Assembly (NCBI GenBank): GCA_022661535.1
Contig: JAKULF010000015.1
Location: 62,001-126,000 of the forward strand
Direction: 5' to 3'
DNA length: 64,000 nucleotides
From: Eutypa lata
Taxonomy: Eukaryota; Ascomycota; Sordariomycetes; Xylariales; Diatrypaceae
Part shown: positions 55,933-64,000 of the stretch, piece by piece
How the letters are laid out: each line of letters opens with the position of its first letter
How positions within the stretch are numbered: the stretch's first letter is position 1
Made by a program: the position numbers and the translations under genes
The notes under the pieces: generated by a model
Seen by the model: only the letters and a program-made list of their open reading frames with translations
What the model was told of the DNA's origin: nothing
Database searches by the model: none

Positions 55933-58900
55933 ATGGAATCCCCTCCTCAAGGCTCTGAACATGGACACTCTGTTCCTCAAGACCCTAATGGTTCTAAATG
56001 GCCTCCGCCTGAGGTAAGGAACAGTAACCCTGGCAGTCATTTTCTTCCCTTTTCTAGCCCCAATGCTTGAATGTATTGAAAGAGTTATACTCGAGAACCT
56101 TTGCTATTGAATAGCTTGCAAACTCCATTAAGATATATATGAAAACATTGCTGACTTTTAATGTTGCAGAATGATGAACATGAAGATCCCGCTGATCAAG
56201 GCTTTGGGCATGAAGATCCTCCGCCTGAAGAGACCAAGCCTGAAGGCGATGACAAGCCTGAGAAGATCAAGATCCCAGAGCTCGTGGTTGGTGCTTTGCC
56301 GGATCTATCAGAGTTTCCTGAGGAGACGCATGGCATTGTTGAAGCCAACATTAATTACGACTCGTCTGGTAGACGTTTGCTCCCCGGACAATCATTGCCT
56401 ATGACCGCTGTCGTCATGGTCTCAACTTCAGGCGACGGTGTCCAGTTCGTGTCTTTCAAGCCTGCCACCACTTATGCCCGCGCCTACCTATCCAACGCAG
56501 GACACGGTTACCGACATGGTGCTCGCGATCTTGTTACATTCCATAGTCAACAATATGGTTACAGTCGCATTGAGATTGCCCATGGCTTCGTGCACCAGGA
56601 TAACGAGCGTATGAGTACTTACGCGAAGACTACCTTCGATGTATCGTCCTTCAACGGTTTTTCCGCCCGTCGATTGACCAAGGCCGACTACCTACGGTAC
56701 TGCAGATCCTTGCACTTGAGCGTTGACGATTCGTCTCGGGAGTCGTTTTGGCAGTACGACATCATTGTATCTGCTAAGCAGTACTACTCCGGGGCTCTCA
56801 ACTTTGGCGTTGAGACACTCAAAGAGAATGATGTGCTAGGATCCAAGGAGGCCGTCGACATGACAACGAGCAACCTTGACATCAAGGAACCTGTTGTTCG
56901 TTTTCAGTTATTCTTTGTTGGCCACTCCGAGAGACCCGGGGACGTCGCCAATGAAATACGTGCCGCAAGAATGGTTGCTGAAGATGGACCGTACAAGGAC
57001 TTGATGTCCCATGCCGAGAGTCATTGCCGATTGCCTAGCGTTACGCACATGCTCAACCACGTTGATTGCGACTTCCGCACACCCGACACTGAAGTCCAAC
57101 GGTTCAAGGATAGTGAGGAACGTTGCGCACGCCTCGCCTACGGCACCCGTGAGGAGGAAGCCTACCAGACGGCTCTGATCGCACTAGGGTTCAAGCGACC
57201 ACAAAAGGCATTCGCAGTTGACATTCAGATTGCTCGAGTCCATCACCCCCTCACACACAAAGAGTACAGATCTCATTGCGTTATCATCATCCCTTACCCG
57301 ACGGACCTTGATCTGATGCCTAAAATCGGCGAATCGGCCCAGATCCTTACCAACATTCCTGTCATCTACGAGGCGTCGCCCAAACCGGTCGCCCTGACAG
57401 AGAATCAAGTGGTGAATAAACTCACTAATGCGATTTGTACTGCCGCAAAATACTCGCAGAAGGCTCGTGGCAGCAACGAGGTCAGCCGCTCCTATCTCTT
57501 GTCCGAACTAGACAAGCTGGTCTGTCTTCCGTTGGCCAAGGAACACGAAAAGTATCGTCATCAGTTCGTGATGAACAGCGCCGAGGAGCTACGCTTGCGC
57601 CAAGGTGAAAAGAACGATGATGGAACGCACGGCCGGCCGGAAACTTTCGAGGATCATCGAAAGCGCGTCGTGGACTGGGTTGAGCAGAATCTTGAGCGAT
57701 TAGATCTGCCCAAAAAGGACAATGCCGCCTTTGCTGAGTTCAATGTTACTAGACAGAGCTCCATATCTGGTCTGGAGGGATGTATGGTTTTCCATGCGGA
57801 ATATCCGCGTGACCCGCTCTGGTCCTCACATCCCAAACCGTACGTAGATGTCGACTTTCCTTTCGTTCCGATGGCTGCAGGGTCCGATATCATGGCTACC
57901 TACCGAGCGAACCCTGAACGTTTCAGTTTTATGGCTACGATAGTCCGCACTGCTACGGAGGACACTCTTAAGTCACGCTTGGCTGGGATCACGTACGCCA
58001 CGCTTGTCAACTCGGAAGACGATCAGTCGCATGGATATTTGGACTGGCTTCTCGATTTCTCTGGAAAGGGTGTACCGCACAAGCTCTATGAGCTTTTCAA
58101 TTCTCTCGCGCACCTCCGTGACCGCATCTCAGGCAAGCCCGCCCATGAAAGTGCCTTTTACTCAGCCACACCACACCTCGACCCTGTGAATGAGTCCTCA
58201 CCAGCCACGAACCTCTTCACCCAACAAGTCACGTTTACGGAAGAGGAGTCGAATGCGATGCTTCAGATATACCACAGCCTCGATGAAGACCAAAAGTCCT
58301 TGTTCGAGAAACTTCAGTCCCCGGCCTACGGCGATCTTCTTGTGTCGGGTTGTCCTGGTAGTGGTAAAACCTATTGTGTGGGTCTCCTCGCCCTGTTGGC
58401 TTGTCAGAGTCGTGTTTCCGCTGCGGACTGGAGCAATGTCTGTCTCCCTACTAAGAAGAAACCCACGAAGGAGTCTGATTCTCCTGACACTGATGAGGGT
58501 GTGGGTCGCTACGATGCGGACATTACTCTTCAGGAACCCCCCAACTACCTGCATCCGCGTGATATCTCTCGTCAACCCGAACCGGAGGATAATCAAGACA
58601 TCACGGCTCAGCCTGGGGACGGAACTGATGACGGTGCCGCTCCCGACATAGGCAACAAGGGCAAAGACGACAAGCAGCGCGGCTTCTACAGAGTCAATGC
58701 ACTAGTGTTAGGTACGCAAAATGATCAACTCGATGATCTTGCCGTCACTTTACATAACCTCCAAAAGAAACACCCTTTGCGGCAACTTACCATCACACGC
58801 GCGGTGCCTCCTGGACGCCTTGATCGATCACTCCGCGACTACGAGCGTACACCCATGGACATCGTTGAGGATGTCGGCGTCCCCATTGATGAGACTTTCG

Positions 58901-60327
58901 AGACGGCCTTAGAGTTTGAACGCCTCCACAAAAGAGCTCGTGACCAGAGCCAGTCCATGTTGAAGACAGATTTCTCAGTCCACTTTCAAGTTGCCACCTT
59001 GTTGGAAGAAAACCGTCTGGAGGATGCACAGGAAGCCAATCGACTACTCCTCAGGCGTGAGCATATTTCGACCGGGTTCCATGGAGGTTCCCTTAAAAAG
59101 GATCTTCGGAGGCTACTGAATAAACTTGTGAAGTTTATCTATGCCCGCTCCGACCTCATCCTTGCTACTCCATTCGTAGCCAACTCCCTGGTTCATAAGC
59201 TTGAGCACTCACCTGCCGTCATCTGGATCGACGAGGCCTGGCGAATGACGGAACCAGATGCTTTGATTGCCCTCGCCGGTTTCCCTCGAGCCTTAATTAG
59301 ACTCCAGTCTGGTGACATTGAGCAATTGAAGCCGTTTTGCGCTACCTTACATTCTGGCGAAACCGATGATAAGGATCGATGGCTTGTGAATCAGTTCGCG
59401 AGACAACTCGCAACTCCTTTGGCCAAGCGAGCCACTCAGTCTGGTCACGATGTTGTGTACCTCCGGACAAACTGGCGTGCCACTAACGCGCTCTCATGCT
59501 GGCCGTCCGAGGCATTCTATGCCGGCCACATGTCTGAAGGCAACTGTAAAGATACCTCACCCGAGATGGACCGCGTCGACTCCTATCTGACAAACCTGAA
59601 ACCAAATGTCATGGGTAATCGCCTCGTTTTCGACATATACGGCGCTGACGAGACGCGTGTCGGCAACAGTTTTGAGAACAAGGTTCACGGCGTGTTTGTC
59701 CGCGAGCTCATTGCGTCCATTTTTGCAAACCGCCTCTGCTCCCGCCTGCCCACTGCCGAAACCGAAGGTCAACTTATGTCTATCATGGTTATCAGCCCCT
59801 ATTCCCAACAGGTTCAATTGTTGAAGAGCCATGTGGGCCAGCTGGTGAGCTCGGAATGGGACAGCCGTCTAGTCGATTTTCGCACCGTTGATTCATCGAT
59901 GGGATCAGAGGCCGACATCGTAATTTACAGTAACCCACGGACCTTCCGACCCGGTTTCACTGCCGAGTCCGACCGAATGAATGTAGCACATACTCGAGCC
60001 CGCAAGCTCGAGTTTGTCATCATGTCTGGTCGTATCGCCGGTGGCACTTCCAGGAGGAACAAGTTCGTCCGTGACTTTTGGAACGACGTTGAGGCACAAA
60101 ACGCGGTCGTCAAGTACGATGCAAGACAGTGGGAATTGTGCTTTAGGTGTCTTCAAAAACATGACCCCGTTGAACGATGCTCCGAGCAAAAATGCACTTC
60201 CTGCGGCCAAGCACATCACGTACGCCGATGCAAATTGGCCAAGCGGATTGTCCCCGCAGTGCCGGCTGGGTCTACGTTACCCAACATTGGGGAGGACAGC
60301 TACACCAAGTTCCTGAAGACCACCTAA
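55933..60327 (+). CDS. Large SF1 helicase-like protein with C-terminal zinc knuckles
   Basis: Exon 1 is 55933-56013 (MESPPQGSEHGH...WPPPE) and exon 2 is 56170-60327, with a GTAAGG donor and TTGCAG acceptor; 1412 aa. The first ~700 residues are of no family I recognise. Walker A GCPGSGKT is at about 752-759, the Walker B-like box WIDEAW at about 1045, SGDIEQLKP (motif III) at about 1073, TNWRATN (motif IV region) at about 1127, TVDSSMGSEADIVI (motif V) at about 1264 and MNVAHTRARKLEFVI (motif VI) at about 1297. The order is that of UPF1/DNA2-like SF1 helicases (AAA_11/AAA_12 type). A C-x2-C-L-x3-H and C-x2-C-G-Q-x2-HHVRRC zinc-knuckle pair lies at about 1351-1380. Non-canonical points: DEAW for DEAQ, and SSMGSEAD where most have SSQGxExD. 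The protein ends soon after SYTKFLK, shorter than the derivative at 44.4 kb. Open over 4 kb, so probably functional or recently so. Confidence 0.82.
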
Positions 60328-60788
60328 GTGTAGATAAGGTGATTGGACCAAAGGAGGGCCTGCATATTAAGGTTGCATCATGTAATTATAGGCTTAGATA
60401 GCTCTTGGTAGATGAATCAACTACCATCTTGCTGACTTTCTACTTCGTGCATATATTGTTTGTGAATCTGAACACTTGAAGCGTTAAATGATGTCAATAA
60501 CGACAAATTATTGCATAGACTAAACTATGCTGATTCCAAATTAAATGATATTGCATTAGGGACTTGATGAACTGCTATTTAAATAATACCCATTTACACT
60601 GTAATAATCGGTGATTATTCCCTTCCTAGCGTTGTAACAATGGAATTATTCGAATTATGAAATATTTCGAGGTGATATTTGCATTCTCTGTTATTCTTAA
60701 AGTAGAATCTTGTAAGCAAATCTATGTGTATAATTAATGAAAGAATGTGTTAATTATTAAAGTGATGGCTTGCCCATTTCATATACTA
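60328..60788 (-). other. A/T-rich 3' segment shared by the helicase family
   Basis: The words AATAATCGGTGATTATTCC and GTTGTAACAATGGAATTATTCGA (60600-60655) correspond to GGAATAATCGCCCATTATTA and TTGTAACATGGTATTGAATATT at 43580-43630. Both lie beyond the subterminal repeats, seen from the minus-strand genes. The segment therefore belongs to the minus-strand member (60.5-61.7 kb), not to the helicase that ends at 60327. The border between the two should lie between about 60330 and 60500. Confidence 0.5.
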
Positions 60789-60980
60789 TGCGAAACCATT
60801 TACCATCTAGCCATAACCGAAGAATGTGTACCGTTTCCATCAACCAACCTCCTGTATTAACATGCCCAACCTTGGACAATCTAGCCATAACCGCAGAGTG
60901 TATACCATTTCCATCAACCAATCACATGTAACATGCGAAACCATTAACCATTTAGCCGTAACCGAAGAGTAGAGTATGCA
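60789..60980 (+). repeat. Subterminal repeats of the helicase family (3 units)
   Basis: Three units, about 72 bp apart (60789-60847, 60861-60921, 60933-60980), share ACCAT(T/C)TAGCC(A/G)TAACCG(A/C)AGAGTGT-type sequence ending CC(A/G)TTTCCATCAACCAA. The third is truncated. They match 43754-43891 in the same orientation. In both places a zinc-knuckle-encoding frame on the minus strand lies to the right. Confidence 0.65.
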
Positions 60981-61084
60981 ATTTGCCGTTGTGGGTGAGG
61001 ACTATGGGCCTAAGAGATGTTAGTATCATGAACTCATGCATTGGTGAAAATTTACTTGCCTTCAACCGTTTAGTTGTGTGCGTC

Positions 61085-61669
61085 CTAGTCACCGCCACCC
61101 ATTAGGACATCGATGTTGTCTGGAGTAACACCAATGTTGCCAAGCATTTGGTGGGATCCTTTGGCAACATCGTCGGCTGGCGGACCTAATAGAAAGCAGC
61201 CGGATACGACGATAGGGTTGCCGCTTTCGTCAAAGTCTTCGCCGGTGGCTTCCTCGAGGACCATGTTCATCCAAGGGTACTTCGCTTCTCTGAGAATTCT
61301 GTCGTAAGTCACCTCCGTAAATTTCAGTCGCTTTGGACGAGACGGCATGGATGTTCTTGAGTCCTCTTGCTGCGAGGTGGTGCTAACATCGGGACTTTCT
61401 TCAATGAACCTTAGAGAGTACTGAGCGTTAAAGAAGTTGGCTCTAGTCTTGCCTTGGTAGGCTGACTTGCCGTGAGCACTGCTGGACTGCAATCGGTCTC
61501 TCGGAATATCGGCCTCCTCGGTGAAGTCGGTGACTTTGCAACTCGTGGCTTGGTCGTCGCGGATTTGTGGGCACTGACGGGAATGGTAACGTTGTCCACA
61601 GAACTTGCAGCTAGAGAAGAAGTGCTGCTCCCAGACGTGGAATTCCAAGCACCTGTCACAGCGGTTCAT
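61085..61669 (-). CDS. Zinc-knuckle protein, family member lacking the helicase domain
   Basis: The minus frame is open from about 61723; the first ATG is at 61669 (MNRCDRCLEF), giving 194 aa. C-x2-C-L-x2-H and C-x2-C-G-Q-x2-YHSRQC repeat the zinc-knuckle pair that ends the helicase (CFRCLQKH...CTSCGQAHHVRRC). A charged, Ser-rich linker follows, then a conserved-looking ESPDV...RLKFTEVTYDRILREAKYPWMNM block and an acidic, Gly-rich C-terminus. It occupies the position that the helicase tail has in the derivative, relative to the 3' repeats. It is probably either the remaining 3' end of another family member or a separate small nucleic-acid-binding protein. Absence of an upstream ATG favours a truncated copy. 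Confidence 0.45.
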   Translation of the reverse strand: MNRCDRCLEFHVWEQHFFSSCKFCGQRYHSRQCPQIRDDQATSCKVTDFTEEADIPRDRLQSSSAHGKSAYQGKTRANFFNAQYSLRFIEESPDVSTTSQQEDSRTSMPSRPKRLKFTEVTYDRILREAKYPWMNMVLEEATGEDFDESGNPIVVSGCFLLGPPADDVAKGSHQMLGNIGVTPDNIDVLMGGGD

Positions 61670-61726
61670 GTAGACCTTGAAGTTGAATTTGATTACAATT
61701 GAGTCGCTCAATGTTTCGCGTTGTCA

Positions 61727-62047
61727 GAATCTGCAGTGTAGTTTTGGTATGTTGCTATGTATGTCTGTGATGTTTGGTCTGATGGTGTTATCATGTAGAA
61801 GTCTAGGTTGTAAGTGACTGTACAATGTTTATCCGCATACAATAAAACCCTTAGGCATCCATAGGTACTCCATGGCAACCATCGTTGGGCCACCATATCA
61901 TTATCGTGCTGGCAATATATACATATATATTACTCAAACTTCCATTTTATTCAAGGCTGTCATTTACCATATCATTTTATTTGAGGACTTGCCTAGCTCT
62001 TGTTTCGAGCCCCAATTTCCATCCAGCTCCCCAGTCCTCAGAAACAC
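61727..62047. other. Spacer, no gene seen
   Basis: A/T-rich spacer between the zinc-knuckle frame and the stop codon of the NmrA-like gene. No 5' part of a helicase is recognisable here. The word CTTAGGCATCCATA at about 61850 resembles CTAAGGCATCCATA at about 53730. Confidence 0.4.
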
Positions 62048-62998
62048 CTAACGTCCCTCATTAGTCCCCTTCAACGTGAAGAGGCTCTCCTTCCTCAACC
62101 ACTCTTCCATGGTCAACAACCCCGGGTGATCTTTACATCGCGCTTCGATATCTGCCTTGTAGCCATCACTAGAAAACCATCCGATCATCAACCTGAGCTC
62201 CGTCACCATGAACGTCAGCACACTTCCAAACACCCAATGTGCCTCAGGAACAGGATGACCTGTGGTTTTTCGGAACGCCCCGCTCAGCTCTTCAAAGGTG
62301 AGTTCGTCACCGGCGAGTCCCACAGCCCTTCGGTTCCAACACTCAGGTCTTACGAAAGCCTTGGCGACGAAGATGCCGATGTCTGACGTTGCGATCCACT
62401 GGTTCGGCTTGTTCCCCACCCAGTTGTGCATAGCAGCCATGAAGACCTTTGTCGGGAACCCCGGCACCAAGTTATCCATGAAAGCGACCGGTCGCACAAT
62501 AGTCCATCCCATACGCTCTCCTGGCGTCCCAGGGGCGGTAGCATCGCGGAGGTATCGCTCGATTCGATACTTGCTCTGGAAGTGTGGAATAGGTGTAGGA
62601 TTCTCCCATGATGCTTCGTCGCCCCCGCGTTCGACGCTGCTGTAGACGAAATGCGACACGCCAGCATAGATAGCTTGTTTGATGAGTTCCTGTCCCTGGA
62701 AGACCTCACTCTCCATGGTAACTCCCCTGCCGATCGATATCTGGACCGAATAGACACCCCATATCGGTTGGCCATGAATGTTCTGTGCTTCTTTGAAGAG
62801 CCCAGGGGCATCATCGAGGTTCCCCTGCACCAATTTGATCAACGGCGATTTGGAAGCAATTCGTTTCGCGCTGGTGCTGTTCACGTCGCGGGTCACAGCT
62901 AAGATAGAGAACTCCGTGCCCTTCTGGCCAAGTAGTGCGTCGACGACTGCACCACCTTGCTTGCCCGTAGCGCCTGTAACGAGTATAGCCTTCGACAT
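62048..62998 (-). CDS. NmrA-like NAD(P)-binding protein (atypical SDR)
   Basis: A single exon of 316 aa starting MSKAILVTGATGKQGGAVVDALL. The Rossmann glycine motif TGATGKQGGAV (residues 8-18) and the segments LVQGNLDD, VYSVQ and FVYSSVERGG are typical of the NmrA/HSCARG branch of atypical short-chain dehydrogenases. A segment with IVRPVAFMDNLV and a C-terminal EELSGAFRKTTGHPVP also fits. The classical YxxxK catalytic pair is not evident. Members either act as redox sensors that bind NAD(P) and regulate other proteins or reduce small molecules; which applies here cannot be told. No intron. Divergent from the NTF2-like gene. Confidence 0.9.
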   Translation of the reverse strand: MSKAILVTGATGKQGGAVVDALLGQKGTEFSILAVTRDVNSTSAKRIASKSPLIKLVQGNLDDAPGLFKEAQNIHGQPIWGVYSVQISIGRGVTMESEVFQGQELIKQAIYAGVSHFVYSSVERGGDEASWENPTPIPHFQSKYRIERYLRDATAPGTPGERMGWTIVRPVAFMDNLVPGFPTKVFMAAMHNWVGNKPNQWIATSDIGIFVAKAFVRPECWNRRAVGLAGDELTFEELSGAFRKTTGHPVPEAHWVFGSVLTFMVTELRLMIGWFSSDGYKADIEARCKDHPGLLTMEEWLRKESLFTLKGTNEGR

Positions 62999-63405
62999 AG
63001 TGCAGCAAGATTGACAGAACTACTGCTATGGATGATGGATTCACTACGTTGGCAACATGGCGGGTCGGGCATCGCTGATTGAAATGGGGACGTCTTAGCC
63101 TAAATCTCAGGAAAGGGTCCCAGATCTCATGTGTGCGGAGCAAGATGTGGAGGGTTCCATCGGTAAACCTACTTACGCGCCCAATTCCTCTCGCATTACG
63201 TACCACGGGGATGTTGGGGTAGACTGATGAAGTCTCGTGTGGAAACGCCCCGACCGAAAACCTTGTTTGAAGTCCGGCTCAAGGAGGACTTTTATAGTTC
63301 ACATTTCCCAACTGATCTCCCGTTCACAACCATACGCAAGTCATACTCTATCGAGTATTCCAACATCAACTGATCTCAGTGTCCACAACAATCACGACAA
63401 TCGAC
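62999..63405. promoter_or_regulatory. Bidirectional promoter region
   Basis: Four hundred and seven bp between the divergent ATGs of the NmrA-like and NTF2-like genes. CT-rich and CAAC-rich leader sequence precedes the plus-strand ATG (63340-63405). A shared promoter would allow joint control. No factor site is assigned. Confidence 0.4.
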
Positions 63406-63846
63406 ATGGAGCCAGAGCCCTCAGTTCGAATTCGCACCGTTAACGCATTGCTCGATGCATACGGAAGCCTTTCTATCACGCAACTTCTTGAACCTTTAGC
63501 GGCCAATTTCCGCTACCAAGTTCTGCCTCAAAGTCTTCAAATAGAGGAATGCGACAAAGAGGCGTTCGCGCTGAAGGCAGAGAGGATCTTCGGGGTATTC
63601 GAGAAATTTCGGATGGAACCACTATCCATAGCCGAAGATGCGAATAGGGGCAAGGTGGTGGTCCACGCATACATGGACGGGGTCTTCAAGAGCGGTTCGG
63701 GGCAATGGAAGAATGAGTGCATCCTGATGATTCAGTTATCAGAAGACGGGGCCGAGGTCGTTGAGATTCAAGAATTCGTTGACAGCATCAAAGCTCTGGA
63801 AATGCACCACAGACATGCACGGAACTTTTTAGACATACGGACCTAG
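63406..63846 (+). CDS. NTF2/SnoaL-like small protein
   Basis: Single exon, 146 aa from ATG 63406 (MEPEPSVRIRTVNALLDAY). The pattern is that of the NTF2-like superfamily: an N-terminal helix with LLDAYGSLSITQLLEPLAANFRYQVLP, a middle KVVVHAYMDGVFKSG strand pair, and a terminal IQLSEDGAEVVEIQEFVDS strand. Such cone-shaped folds bind small molecules and include cyclases, hydratases and dehydratases of fungal secondary metabolism, but many have no known activity. A divergent NmrA-like neighbour hints at a small metabolic pair (inference). An NTF2-like domain is also fused to the monooxygenase at 20.8 kb. Confidence 0.8.
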   Translation: MEPEPSVRIRTVNALLDAYGSLSITQLLEPLAANFRYQVLPQSLQIEECDKEAFALKAERIFGVFEKFRMEPLSIAEDANRGKVVVHAYMDGVFKSGSGQWKNECILMIQLSEDGAEVVEIQEFVDSIKALEMHHRHARNFLDIRT

Positions 63847-64000
63847 ATTGGGGGTTCCATAGGCCTAATACGAAAAGCTAGTTCACTTCATTGGTGAAGC
63901 AGCTCTATCATATCACACAATATTTGAATTGATCCATATGCAGGTCTTCTTGGTGTCCGATACATCTATTATCAACAATGACGATAGAGCAACACTCTGA
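63847..64000. other. Window edge, no gene seen
   Basis: Presumed 3' flank of the NTF2-like gene; no frame or motif supported. Confidence 0.4.

Noticed and set aside
60014..60401. Separate small genes at the helicase 3' end
   Set aside because: They overlap the helicase exon in other frames and show no independent start context or motif.
43550..61723. Helitron, because of the helicase and a hairpin
   Set aside because: The protein has no Rep (HUH) domain, the helicase is UPF1/DNA2-like rather than Pif1-like, and there is no clear 5' TC or spaced 3' hairpin plus CTRR end at the family borders.
15700..64000. Starship-type giant element
   Set aside because: No tyrosine-recombinase (DUF3435) captain gene was seen on either strand, and no matching end sequences.

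Overview
The window looks like a gene-sparse, repeat-rich stretch of a filamentous ascomycete genome (Pezizomycotina; probably Sordariomycetes, which is inference). Short spliceosomal introns with GTAAGT/GTGAGT donors, several typical fungal gene families and an 8.5-kb block with the footprint of repeat-induced point mutation (RIP) all point this way. TACCTA/TAGGTA-rich tracts recur between genes.

Layout. Positions 1-15.7 kb hold no intact gene: a diverged dispersed repeat with a nested insertion (0.15-2.1 kb), relics of an SF1 helicase (4.9-5.3 kb) and of a helicase tail (5.5 kb), and an almost pure A/T LTR retroelement (6.04-14.53 kb) whose two LTRs differ by C-to-T/G-to-A type changes. From 15.7 to 20 kb come a broken Cys-rich gene, one intact 520-residue orphan protein and a second copy of the dispersed repeat. 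A five-exon flavin monooxygenase sits at 20.8-23.0 kb. Positions 23-31.8 kb are again gene-poor: a decayed DED1-type RNA helicase with internal tandem duplications, low-complexity tracts, a second unknown relic and a 235-bp MITE with an 11-bp target-site duplication.

The housekeeping core is at 31.8-40.8 kb: a LAA1/HEATR5-type AP-1 accessory protein, a TACO1/YebC-type mitochondrial translation factor and the cytochrome c oxidase assembly factor PET100. The last two both serve cytochrome c oxidase biogenesis and lie side by side.

From 41 to 64 kb the window becomes accessory: a HET-domain protein, a 13-exon sugar transporter, a predicted STAND-N-terminal/ankyrin protein, and an NmrA-like/NTF2-like divergent pair. 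Interleaved with these are three members of one SF1-helicase/zinc-knuckle family: a nearly complete gene (55.9-60.3 kb, +), an internally deleted derivative that keeps only the two ends (about 43.55-46.06 kb, -), and a zinc-knuckle-only member facing the complete gene tail to tail (60.5-61.7 kb, -). They share noncoding sequence at the 5' end and repeats at the 3' end. This suggests an autonomous/non-autonomous mobile element or amplifying gene family built round a helicase, and it is the most interesting candidate system here. All gene models come from reading splice sites and frames by eye; no database search was possible.
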